A stretch of DNA of 64,000 nt from DATAGF01 sp963819845 (GTDB lineage Bacteria; Actinomycetota; Thermoleophilia; Miltoncostaeales; Miltoncostaeaceae): assembly GCA_963819845.1 (NCBI GenBank), contig CAWFXQ010000012.1, positions 124,001 to 188,000 of the forward strand, in the 5' to 3' direction. Below the pieces are notes generated by a model. That model worked only from the letters and a program-made list of their open reading frames with translations, ran no database searches and had not been told where the DNA came from. The number at the start of each line of letters is the position of its first letter. The stretch's first letter is position 1. Of the stretch, positions 43,297 through 50,578 are shown one piece after another. Made by a program: the position numbers and the translations under genes.

Positions 43297-43614
43297 GTGC
43301 TCCCGATTCCCCAACGGGCGATGGCGCTCGCCCTCGCCGGAGGCTGCGCCCTGTGGGCCGGCCTGGCGCTGCTGCGCACGGGCCCCATGGCCGAGATGAT
43401 CGGCGCGAGCGAGGCCGAGGTGCGCGCGCTCGGCGTGCGCGACATCGGCAACGGCCTCGCCCTGGCGCTGTCGTCCGACCCCCGCCCGGCGATCGGCGCG
43501 CGCATCCTGTTCGACCTGGTTGACACCGCGAACTACGCGCGCGGCCGCCCCAAGGTCGCGGCGATGACCCTCGGCTTCGTCGCTCTGGGCGCGGCGGCCC
43601 TCGCGAGCCGGTAG
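43297..43614 (+). CDS. Small hydrophobic membrane protein of unknown function
   Basis: 105 residues, GTG start. Hydrophobic stretches near 8-25 (RAMALALAGGCALWAGLALL), 50-60 and 86-103 (AAMTLGFVALGAAALASR). VRALGVRDIGNGLALAL and ILFDLVDTANYARGRPK are conserved-looking and resemble DUF4267-type proteins, but I am not certain. A weak TATCCT -10 element near 43286 lies just upstream. The alpha/beta hydrolase gene begins 23 bases after it, probably in the same transcript. Confidence 0.6.
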   Translation: MLPIPQRAMALALAGGCALWAGLALLRTGPMAEMIGASEAEVRALGVRDIGNGLALALSSDPRPAIGARILFDLVDTANYARGRPKVAAMTLGFVALGAAALASR

Positions 43615-43637
43615 CCGCCGCCCTGCGCCACGAGGCG

Positions 43638-44279
43638 GTGGAGCTGGCGAGCGGCGCGCAGATGCGCCGCACCGGGCCCGCGGGCGCGCCCGCCGTGCTG
43701 TGCCTGAACGGCGGGGTGAAGCGCGCGCTGAAGGGCGACTGGAGCACGTCGATCGACTGGCTGGTGGGCCGCCTGGCGCCGGCGCGCCCCGAGGTCGCCT
43801 TCTACGAGGTGCGCTACCGCGTCCGCTCGTGGACGCGACTGGACCTGTGCATCGAGGACGCCCACGCGGCCCTCGAGACGGTGGCCGGCGACGGCGCGGC
43901 GAGGGTCGCCCTGCTCGGCTACTCGATGGGCGGCGCCGTCTCGGTGGCGGTGGCCGCCCACCCGGCGGTGATCACGTTCGTCGGGCTGGCCCCCTGGCTG
44001 CCCCGCGAGATCGGCCTCGACACGCTGGTGGGCCGCCGCGCGGCGGTCATCCACGGCTCCATCGACGGCCGTCCCTTCGGCGTCTCGCCACGCCAGTCCC
44101 GCCGCGGCGTGGAGCGCATGCGCGCGCTCGGCATCGACGCCGGCTACCACCTCATCCGCGGAGCCCTCCACGCGCTGGCGCTGCCGGGTCCCGGCGACTC
44201 CTTCATCGCCCTCCCGCGGGCCGCCGAGTGGGAGCGGCTGACGGGGGCGGAGGTCGACCGCTTTCAGGCCGCCGGCTGA
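43638..44279 (+). CDS. Small alpha/beta hydrolase
   Basis: 213 residues, GTG start. It opens with a strand and AGAPAVLCLNGGVKRALKGD; the nucleophile elbow LLGYSMGGAVSVAVAAHP is near 95. GLAPWLPREIGL follows, as in dienelactone-hydrolase-like and esterase folds, and the late His is probably in RGALHALALPGPGD near 178. The acid residue may be Asp in HGSIDGRPFG near 140. The family is broad and the substrate unknown. Likely cotranscribed with the small membrane protein upstream. Confidence 0.8.
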   Translation: MELASGAQMRRTGPAGAPAVLCLNGGVKRALKGDWSTSIDWLVGRLAPARPEVAFYEVRYRVRSWTRLDLCIEDAHAALETVAGDGAARVALLGYSMGGAVSVAVAAHPAVITFVGLAPWLPREIGLDTLVGRRAAVIHGSIDGRPFGVSPRQSRRGVERMRALGIDAGYHLIRGALHALALPGPGDSFIALPRAAEWERLTGAEVDRFQAAG

Positions 44280-44346
44280 GCCCGCCCGGTGCGCCGCCGG
44301 TACGTCGCAGGGATCGCCCGCGCCGCGCAAAGGACCGGGCCCGCTC

Positions 44347-45714
44347 CTAGCCGAAGGCGCTCCGCACGGCGCCCTGCACCGGCTCGCCCAGGGTCGGGTG
44401 GATGTGGACGGCGTCGAGCAGGGGGTCGGCGGCGCCGGCCTGCATGGCCACGGCGACGGGGTGGATCAGGTCGGCGGCGTGGTATGCGAGGACGTGGGCG
44501 CCCAGGATGCGCCGCGCCGCCCGGTCGACCACGGCCTTGACCACGCCGCGCTCCTGGCCCCAGGCCCGCGCCTTGCCGCCCGAGAACCCGGAGGTCGCGA
44601 CGCCGACGTCGTGGCCGGCCGCGCGCGCCTGCTCCTCGGTGAAGCCGATGGTCACGAGCTCCGGGTCGGTGAAGATCGCCGTCGGGCCGTCCTCGCGGCT
44701 GACGTCGTGGGGGTCGAGGCCGAGGGCGTTGTCGACCGCCTCCCGCCCCAGCCGCCGCGCGGTCGGCGTGAACGCGCCGAACGGCGGGCCCAGGATGTCG
44801 CCGGCGGCGAAGTGGCCGTCCTGCGACGTGCGCAGGCGCGCGTCGACCGGGATGCCCTTCGCGCTCCCCTCCACACCGGCCGCCTCCAGGCGCAGCCGCT
44901 CCACCGACGGGCCCCGCCCGGCGCCGAGCAGGATCGCGTCACCGTCGAGCTGCCGCGTGCGGCCGTCGTGCTCCACGACCAGGCGCGGGCCGCCGTCCGG
45001 GCGCCGCTCGGCCCGCGCGATGCCCGCGCCGAGCAGCAGCTCGATGCCCTCCTCGGCCAGCAGCCCGGCGAGCGTCTCGCCGACCTCCGGCTCCCCCGGG
45101 GGCAGGAGGCGCTCGGTCACCTCCACCATCGTGACGCGCGAGCCCAGGCGGCCGAGCGCCTGGCCCAGCTCGAGCCCGATCGGCCCGGCCCCGACCACCA
45201 GCAGCCGCCCGGGCAGCTCGCGCAGCGTGAGGACGTCGTCGCTGGTGAGGTAGCCCGTCTCCTCGAGGCCCGGCACCGGCAGCGGCCGCGGCGCCGCCCC
45301 GGCCGCGATGACCACGCGCGGCGCCCGCAGCCGCTCGCCGGCCACGGTCACGACCCCCGGCTCCTCGAAGCGGGCCTCGCCCATCACCAGGCGGACGCCG
45401 GGCAGCGACTCGAGGTACGAGCGCGCGCCGTCGGCGCCCCGGTCCACGATCGCCTGGACGCGGCCGATGACCGCGCCGACGTCCACGGAGAAGCCCTCCA
45501 CCCGCACGCCGTACTCGGCCGCGGTGCGCACCTCGTGGGCCACCTCGGCGCTGCGGATGAGCGCCTTGCTCGGGATGCACCCGCGGATCGGGCAGGTCCC
45601 CCCGACGCGGTCGCGCTCGATCACGGCCACGCTCGCCTGCGCCTCGGACGCGCGGGCGGCCGCGTTCATCCCGGCCATGCCGGCGCCGATGACGATCAGG
45701 TCAACGTCCGGCAC
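44347..45714 (-). CDS. Mercuric reductase-like/dihydrolipoyl dehydrogenase-family flavoprotein
   Basis: 455 residues, FAD- and NAD(P)-dependent class I disulfide reductase. FAD loop DLIVIGAGMAGMNAAARASE near 4-23, redox pair in GGTCPIRGCIPSKALIRSAE (CxxxxC near 40 and 45), NAD(P) loop VVGAGPIGLELGQALGRLGS near 170, AAGDILG near 301, and C-terminal HIHPTLGEPVQGAV (His-x-HPT-x-E active-site pair). The spacing is that of soluble pyridine nucleotide reductases. There is no C-terminal Cys pair or N-terminal HMA domain, so true mercuric reduction is unlikely. Disulfide or quinone substrate unknown. Monocistronic. Confidence 0.88.
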   Translation of the reverse strand: MPDVDLIVIGAGMAGMNAAARASEAQASVAVIERDRVGGTCPIRGCIPSKALIRSAEVAHEVRTAAEYGVRVEGFSVDVGAVIGRVQAIVDRGADGARSYLESLPGVRLVMGEARFEEPGVVTVAGERLRAPRVVIAAGAAPRPLPVPGLEETGYLTSDDVLTLRELPGRLLVVGAGPIGLELGQALGRLGSRVTMVEVTERLLPPGEPEVGETLAGLLAEEGIELLLGAGIARAERRPDGGPRLVVEHDGRTRQLDGDAILLGAGRGPSVERLRLEAAGVEGSAKGIPVDARLRTSQDGHFAAGDILGPPFGAFTPTARRLGREAVDNALGLDPHDVSREDGPTAIFTDPELVTIGFTEEQARAAGHDVGVATSGFSGGKARAWGQERGVVKAVVDRAARRILGAHVLAYHAADLIHPVAVAMQAGAADPLLDAVHIHPTLGEPVQGAVRSAFG

Positions 45715-45804
45715 GGGGCAACCCTACCGGCGGGTCGTTACGGATCCCGACGCCGGTCACCTGGACCGGCGGCCGCCGCCGCCGCTATCTTCTTCTCACC
45801 ACGG

Positions 45805-45961
45805 AAAGGAGGTGGTCCTATTGCATAGCACCAGTGGAGGTGGCAGTAGCTAGGGGCGCGCCCCTACGCGTAAGCGGCAGCGACGGGGAGCCCAACAGCG
45901 CCCCTCAGCAATCCACTGCTGCCACCGGGGGCCTGGGACGGCGCATCAGCGGTCCCGGGCC
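45805..45961 (+). ncRNA. Candidate structured leader-like RNA upstream of tRNA-Glu
   Basis: GGTGGCAGTAG (45839-45849) can pair with CTGCTGCCACC (45916-45926), with one G-U. It encloses the 16-bp palindrome TAGGGGCGCGCCCCTA (45851-45866). A second 10-bp stem joins GGCCTGGGAC (45930-45939) to GTCCCGGGCC (45952-45961) over a 12-base loop. A perfect ribosome site (AAAGGAGGTGG, 45805-45815) and a 10-codon ORF start the element, and TATCTT at 45786 may be its -10. No protein gene follows directly; the tRNA begins 15 bases after the second stem. I do not recognise it as a known RNA family. Confidence 0.55.
45821..45853 (+). CDS. Ten-codon leader ORF (MHSTSGGGSS)
   Basis: TTG start eight bases after a near-perfect Shine-Dalgarno sequence, ten codons, TAG. 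Codons CAT, AGT, GGA, GGT are rare in this GC-rich genome, which means the bases are held by something other than codon choice. The 3' half of the ORF is one arm of the long stem 45839-45849/45916-45926. Translation would open the stem, as in attenuators and ribosome-stalling leaders. Function is inference; the reading frame and RBS are plain. Confidence 0.55.
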   Translation: MHSTSGGGSS

Positions 45962-45975
45962 CCTCTGCTTTCCGG

Positions 45976-46048
45976 GCCCCCATCGTCTAGCGGCCCAGGA
46001 CACCGCCCTTTCAAGGCGGCGGCACGGGTTCGAATCCCGTTGGGGGCA
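45976..46048 (+). tRNA. tRNA-Glu (anticodon TTC)
   Basis: Complete cloverleaf: acceptor GCCCCCA/TGGGGGC, D arm GTCTAGCGGCCCAGGAC, anticodon stem CCGCC/GGCGG with loop CTTTCAA (anticodon TTC, Glu), T arm ACGGG-TTCGAAT-CCCGT. CCA is not encoded. Its 3' part is repeated at 47596-47625 and, decayed, at 50531-50578, so it has served as an integration site. Confidence 0.95.
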
Positions 46049-46362
46049 TCTTCGCCACCATAGACTGAGAAGCGGCATGGCGAAGCCGATCTCGCCCGAC
46101 CCCCGATTGTGACCCCCCGCCGCCCCATCACGTGCTTCGGGCCATCCTCACCGACGAGGTACACGCCGGGCTCACCCGCAGACGTGACGCTGGGAGTCGG
46201 GCGGCCGCAACGCCGGATGCGGTGGGCCGCGGCGAGGCCGGAGCTCGCGCTTGGACCGCATGCCGACCATGTGGGACGATCGGCGTGCTCCCACCGCCGG
46301 GACCGAGGCGGCGCCGTCCGGAAGGAAGCCTCACGCCGTCATCTCGCCCCGAGCTCTCGAGC
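46049..46362. other. Non-coding stretch after tRNA-Glu
   Basis: 314 bases between the tRNA and the methyltransferase gene. It contains only an 11-codon fragment beginning ATGGCGAAGCC near 46078, no convincing RBS, and scattered GC-rich inverted pairs. No integrase, excisionase or IS remnant was found here. Confidence 0.5.
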
Positions 46363-47539
46363 ATGGCGGACGACTACGCGCGGCACGCGCTCTCGCAGCG
46401 CGCAGCGTTTGAGGCCACCCATCCGGCCGTGATGGCCGCCGCGCGGCGGCTCGCGGACGAGCCGGTGCTCCGCGTGGCCGATCTCGGCGCCGCCGACGGG
46501 CTCAACTCGCACGGCCTCATCCGCGATCTCGCGAAGGAGCGCGCCGGCCGGCCGCTGATCTACGCGCTCGTCGATCTCCCGACGAACGCGTGGGGGGTCG
46601 CCGCCGGCCACCTGCGGGACGCCTTCGGTGACGCGGCGGACGACCGAGGGGTCGTCGTCATCCCCGCATCGGGTGACGCCGGCCTGGGGGCCGTCGATAC
46701 AGGCACGGGCGCCCATTACGCCTCGCCGGAGGCCCACGGCGAGGGCTGCCGCCGAGCGGTCGGGCGCGACCCGCCCCCCGCCGTCGTGATCAGCCTGGCG
46801 GGCATCCCCCTCCAACAGGCGCCCTGCCTGCCGTCGGGCACCGTGCACGTCGCGGTCACCGGGACGGCGATGCACTGGGTCGCCGACGCGGCAGGCCTGG
46901 CCTCGAGCGGCTCGGTCTTCCCCGGCTACCCGGACCACGTAGACGAGGCCGAGCGGCGCGCCTGGCGCGTGGCCGCGGCGCGGCAGTGGGGGCGATTGCT
47001 CGAGATGCGCGCCGTGGAGCTCGCGCCGGGCGGCCGGTTCATCGCCGCGGTCCCGGCCTCCCCCGCCTCGTGCCCGGACAGGACGGGGGTCTACGTCGAG
47101 CTCGTCGGGGACATGAACCGGCTGCTCGCCGACTGGCGCCGCGCGGGGCGTATCGGCGCCGCCACAGTGGCCGCGGTCGTTGTTCCGGTGTGGAGTCGCA
47201 CGCTCGACGAGATCCGGGCTCCCTTCGAGACGGGCGGCGGGCGCGTCGGCGGCCTCCAGCTCGAGAGCGCCGAGCTCTTCCGCCTCGACAACCCCTACCG
47301 GCATGACGACCCCGCCGTGTTCGCGCGGGGCTACGTGCAGAGCGTGACCGCGTGGGGCGGGCCGCTCCTGCTCCGCGCCTTCGCGCGCGAGGGCGAGGCG
47401 CGCGCGCCCGGCTCTCCTCGCCGACTTCCTAAGAGAGCTCGAGGAGCGCGTCGCCGACGTCCCCGACCGCTACCGCTGGGATTACGTCGAGGCCCTCGTC
47501 ACCTGCCGGAAGGATGACGACGCTCGCGGGCCGGGGTAG
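46363..47539 (+). CDS. SABATH-like SAM-dependent carboxyl methyltransferase, broken near the C-terminus
   Basis: About 391 residues after correction of one extra G near 47407-47412. Motifs of the SABATH family (PF03492): RVADLGAADGLNSHGLIRDL near 38, IYALVDLPTNAWGVAAGHLR near 66, VHVAVTGTAMHWVADA near 162, and VELVGDMNRLLADWRRAGRI near 245. After the shift the tail reads LLADFLRELEERVADVPDRY then RWDYVEALVTCRKDDD and stop. Plant members methylate salicylate, jasmonate or xanthines; bacterial members act on small carboxylates and on degradative intermediates. It is the only gene between tRNA-Glu and the first duplicated tRNA end, so it is probably imported cargo. Confidence 0.8.
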
Positions 47540-47595
47540 GGTCGAGCCCGCCCGCCGTGGCCGGCGGAGGACTGCCATCCCGAGCGCCTTCCGCG

Positions 47596-47625
47596 GGCGG
47601 CACGGGTTCGAATCCCGTTGGGGGC
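47596..47625 (+). repeat. Exact 30-bp copy of the tRNA-Glu 3' end (att site)
   Basis: Identical to 46019-46048, from the end of the anticodon arm through the T arm and acceptor to the discriminator base. Upstream 47581-47595 still resembles the anticodon stem weakly; downstream sequence is unrelated. This is the expected product of site-specific integration into a tRNA 3' end, with 46019-46048 as the other border. The 1.55 kb between holds the SABATH-like gene. Confidence 0.85.
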
Positions 47626-47763
47626 ACTGGCCGACAACATCGAAATGGCCGCAACAGCCTCATTTCTTGCGGAGTCCGATCTCGCCATCGCCCGCCGCCA
47701 ACTGCCGCCCCTCAGACGAAATTGGCACCCGTTGGCATTGACTGCGGCGCGCCCTGAGTAGGG

Positions 47764-47873
47764 CCCCTCATCCTGACGGTGGACGCGGCGGCCATGAACG
47801 CGGCCGGCCACGCTCTACCAGGCCGCCAACGGGCGTCTGGCTGACCGACCACGTGCAGCCCAGCTACCTGTCG
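47764..47873 (+). pseudogene. kptA: C-terminal remnant of RNA 2'-phosphotransferase (KptA/Tpt1)
   Basis: Reading across two shifts gives PLILTVDAAAMNAAGHA, then LYQAANG, then VWLTDHVQPSYL. KptA proteins end with exactly this pattern (PVILTV-A--M---G--FW-A-NGVWLT--V---FL). The first two thirds, including the catalytic His and Arg residues, are gone. Shifts fall at about 47813 and 47831. The remnant runs into the 3' end of the rifamycin phosphotransferase gene on the other strand. The 120 bases before it (47640-47760) are unusually AT-rich and hold nothing recognisable. Confidence 0.65.
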
Positions 47874-50479
47874 GGCTGGCCCGGCGAGGGCAGGATCTCG
47901 ACGTACCCGTCCGTTCCATGCACGCGGATCCGCTGCCCATCCCGGATCAGCCGGGTCGCATGCTCGACCCCCACGACGGCCGGCAAGCCATACTCCCGTG
48001 CGATCACCGCGCCATGGGTCATCAGGCCCCCCACCTCCGTCACCAGTCCCTTGATCGCGACGAACAGGGGCGTCCAGCTGGGGTCGGTGTAGGCGGTGAC
48101 CAGGATGTCGCCCGCTTCGAGATGGGCCTCCGCCATGTCCAGGATGACGCGGGCCCGCCCCTCGATGGTCCCGGCGGAAACCGGTAGGCCGACCAGCGCG
48201 CCGGCCGGCAAATCGTCGCGTCGGTACGCCCCGGCGACGACCTCGCCATCCGACGTGAGCACCCGGGGCGGCGTGAGCGCGTCATACGACCTGAACGCGT
48301 CCTTGCGCCGGCGGATGAGCTGGTCATCCACTTGGTTCGTGCGCACGACGTCGACGAGCTCCTGGAACGTGAGGTGGAAGATGTCTTCCACCTCACGAAG
48401 CACGTGGGCCTGCACGAGCCGCTCGGCTTCCTCCAACAGGGCCTGCTTGTAAACGAAGTAGCGGCTGACCATGCCGTACTTCGGATACTCCCGGTACCCG
48501 ATGAAGGTCCGGATCCGGTCGATCATCCGCTTGGCCTCTTCGGCCTTTCGCTCCCCGTCCGGCAAGGCCCGCAAGCGCTCCAGCAGCTCCTGTTCCTTCT
48601 TCCAGGCCTCCTGCCGCCCCTGCTCGAAGCGCCGCTCGCCGGCGCACGGCTCGAAGTTCTTGATGTTGCCGAGGATCACGGGCACGAGCGTGGTGGGGCG
48701 TTCGCTCCAACGCGGCTTCGTGATGTCGATCTCGCCGACGCAGCGCATGCCGTACTTGTCGAGGAAGGCCCGGATGGCGTCTCGCGCTTCCCGCCCGCCC
48801 GCAAGCGTGGCCAGCTCGTCCATGAAGCCCTCGTCCTCCACGTGTTGCAGAAAGGCCACCACCTCCGGATGCGGGCGGATCGCGTCCGCGACGTCCAGGA
48901 GCGCCAGACCCATCTCCGACGTGACGTTGTGGGGGACGGACTGCGTGAGCGTGTCGGCCGCGTTCTTCTCGCCCAGCCACGCCTCCAGATGCTCGTTGAG
49001 CCACCACGTGGCCTCCATCGCCCCCATGAACACCTGATGGCTCTGCGGATCGAACAAGATCCGTTTCAGCTCCTGGATGTCCGCCAGGATGAAGTCGAGC
49101 AGCGCCGATCCGGACTTCGTCCGGATGTCGCGCTTCAAGCCGGCGATCGAGGCCTGGTTGCGCCCGATCAGCTCGGCGACGATTGCCGGATCGGTCTCGA
49201 TCGGGTCGGGCGGGCCGCCGGCCGGCGCTCCGCCGGGACCCTCGTCCGGGAGCGACCGGATGAAGTCGCCGCGGTCGAGGATGGTCTGCAGCGCGTCCCT
49301 GATCAGCGGATCGGATTTCCCGAGGACCTCCAGGAGGCCTGCGCGGCTCGCCGGCGAGGCCAGGCGCCGGGTGACGTTGACGAACAGCCTCCCGCCGGCC
49401 TCGTACATCGGCGGTAAGGCCGTCAGCTGGAACAGGGAGAGCCCCAGGGGCTTCATGGGGTCGGTCATCATCTGCTGATGACCGACGGAGACGTACACGC
49501 GGTTCTCTCGGTCGCCGGCCGCGGGGATGGGAAACAGCGTGGTGATCGGCCGGCTCTGGACGATCTGGAAGCCATCGTCGACCAGGCACCATTCGATGTC
49601 CTGAGGGCGGCCGAAGTGCGCTTCGATCCGCCGACCCAGCTGCGCGAGCCGCACCACCTGCGCATCCGTCAGTGCCGGCTGCTCCTGCCGCTCCGGCTCG
49701 ATCGCCTGTTCCTGCGTCCCGCCTGCCGGCGAGGCGTAGATGGCACGCTGCTTGGTGGCGACCGCCTTGGCGACGACCTCGCCGTCTCGCACCTTGTAGA
49801 CGTCCGCGTTCACCAGGCCGGAGACCAGGGCCTCGCCGAGGCCGAAGCCGGCCTCCACGGAGGCGACCTTCCGGTTGGAGGTGACGGGGTCGGCCGTGAA
49901 CAGGATGCCGGCCGCCTGCGGGAAGACCATCTGCTGAACGACCACGGCCATGTGGACCTTCCGGTGATCGAAGCCGTTCTGCAGGCGGTAGGTCACGGCC
50001 CGCTCGGTGAAGAGCGAGGCCCAACACCGGCTGACCTGCTGAAGGACCCCCGCCGCGCCCACGACGTTCAGGTGGGTGTCGTGCTGGCCCGCGAAGGATG
50101 CCGTCGGCAAGTCCTCCGCCGTCGCGCTGGATCGGACGGCGTAGGCGGCGTGCTCGCCGAGCCAGGCGAGCGGGCGGGTGATCGCCGCCGCCAGATCGTC
50201 AGGGATGGCGATCCCTTCGAGGGCCCGGCGGATCTCCGCGCTGAGCGCGCGGATCGCCTCTCGGTCGTCCGGCCTCAGGCGCGACAGCCGATCGAGCCGA
50301 TCGTCGATCGACGGCGCTTCCGCCATGATCCGCTGGAAGGCGTCCGTCGTCACGCAAAAGCCGGCCGGCACACGGATGCCGTCGATCCGCGAAAGCTCCC
50401 CCAGGTGCGCGCCCTTGCCGCCAACGAGCGCGAACCGCGTCTGGTCAATCTCCTGGAAACCCAACACGTAGCAGCCCAT
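47864..50479 (-). CDS. rph: Rifamycin phosphotransferase (rifampin-inactivating, PEP-synthase-like)
   Basis: 871 residues, the normal length for RPH. ATP-binding domain (1-320): LVGGKGAHLGELSRIDGIRV, YAVRSSATAEDLPTASFAGQ near 92-115, and IEWCLVDDGFQIVQSRPITT as its end. Rifampin-binding domain (about 325-755). Swivelling His domain at the C-terminus with GGLMTHGAVIAREYGLPAVV, phospho-His near 822. RPH transfers the ATP beta-phosphate to the C21 hydroxyl of rifamycins. ATG 50479 has GGAGGAGG upstream. The last residues (PSPGQPDR) run into a kptA remnant, so the natural end may be lost. It lies between two copies of a tRNA-Glu end, a mobile context. PEP synthase proper is excluded by the length and domain order. 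Confidence 0.88.
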   Translation of the reverse strand: MGCYVLGFQEIDQTRFALVGGKGAHLGELSRIDGIRVPAGFCVTTDAFQRIMAEAPSIDDRLDRLSRLRPDDREAIRALSAEIRRALEGIAIPDDLAAAITRPLAWLGEHAAYAVRSSATAEDLPTASFAGQHDTHLNVVGAAGVLQQVSRCWASLFTERAVTYRLQNGFDHRKVHMAVVVQQMVFPQAAGILFTADPVTSNRKVASVEAGFGLGEALVSGLVNADVYKVRDGEVVAKAVATKQRAIYASPAGGTQEQAIEPERQEQPALTDAQVVRLAQLGRRIEAHFGRPQDIEWCLVDDGFQIVQSRPITTLFPIPAAGDRENRVYVSVGHQQMMTDPMKPLGLSLFQLTALPPMYEAGGRLFVNVTRRLASPASRAGLLEVLGKSDPLIRDALQTILDRGDFIRSLPDEGPGGAPAGGPPDPIETDPAIVAELIGRNQASIAGLKRDIRTKSGSALLDFILADIQELKRILFDPQSHQVFMGAMEATWWLNEHLEAWLGEKNAADTLTQSVPHNVTSEMGLALLDVADAIRPHPEVVAFLQHVEDEGFMDELATLAGGREARDAIRAFLDKYGMRCVGEIDITKPRWSERPTTLVPVILGNIKNFEPCAGERRFEQGRQEAWKKEQELLERLRALPDGERKAEEAKRMIDRIRTFIGYREYPKYGMVSRYFVYKQALLEEAERLVQAHVLREVEDIFHLTFQELVDVVRTNQVDDQLIRRRKDAFRSYDALTPPRVLTSDGEVVAGAYRRDDLPAGALVGLPVSAGTIEGRARVILDMAEAHLEAGDILVTAYTDPSWTPLFVAIKGLVTEVGGLMTHGAVIAREYGLPAVVGVEHATRLIRDGQRIRVHGTDGYVEILPSPGQPDR

Positions 50480-50492
50480 CCGCTCACCTCCT

Positions 50493-50508
50493 CCCTCTCG
50501 CGAAAGGG
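50493..50508. promoter_or_regulatory. Near-palindrome CCCTCTCGCGAAAGGG in the rph leader
   Basis: A 16-bp dyad around TCGCGA with one mismatched pair, 14 bases upstream of the rph ATG and overlapping the 5' side of the ribosome site. It could be an operator or a translational hairpin. I looked for a rifamycin-associated element (a 19-bp inverted repeat known before rph genes) in the short leader and did not see it. Confidence 0.35.
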
Positions 50509-50530
50509 CGCCACCTCACGCCTTCCCTGA

Positions 50531-50578
50531 CCGCCCTGTCACGGCGGCGGCACGGGTCCGGATCGCGTTGGGGGCATC
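50531..50578 (+). repeat. Decayed copy of the tRNA-Glu 3' half (second att remnant)
   Basis: Matches 46003-46050 at 43 of 48 positions. The anticodon loop and T loop carry substitutions (TTC to GTC, TTCGAA to TCCGGA) that would ruin a tRNA, so this is an att scar and not a gene. It lies 51 bases beyond the rph start and inside the 3' end of the TetR gene. Being the most diverged copy it should be the oldest junction. Confidence 0.75.

Noticed and set aside
44347..45714. True mercuric reductase.
   Set aside because: It lacks the N-terminal metal-binding domain and the C-terminal cysteine pair, and no mer genes are nearby.
45805..45961. The structured RNA as a tmRNA, 6C RNA or T-box.
   Set aside because: There is no tRNA-like half or tag reading frame in the right place for tmRNA, no two C6 loops for 6C RNA, and no T-box sequence or downstream amino-acid gene.
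46078..46113. Eleven-codon ORF after tRNA-Glu as a leader peptide.
   Set aside because: There is no ribosome site and no regulatory structure; the chance of such a frame is high.
47864..50479. Phosphoenolpyruvate synthase or pyruvate phosphate dikinase.
   Set aside because: Those end in a PEP/pyruvate TIM barrel after the phospho-His domain. Here the phospho-His domain is C-terminal, as in rifamycin phosphotransferase.
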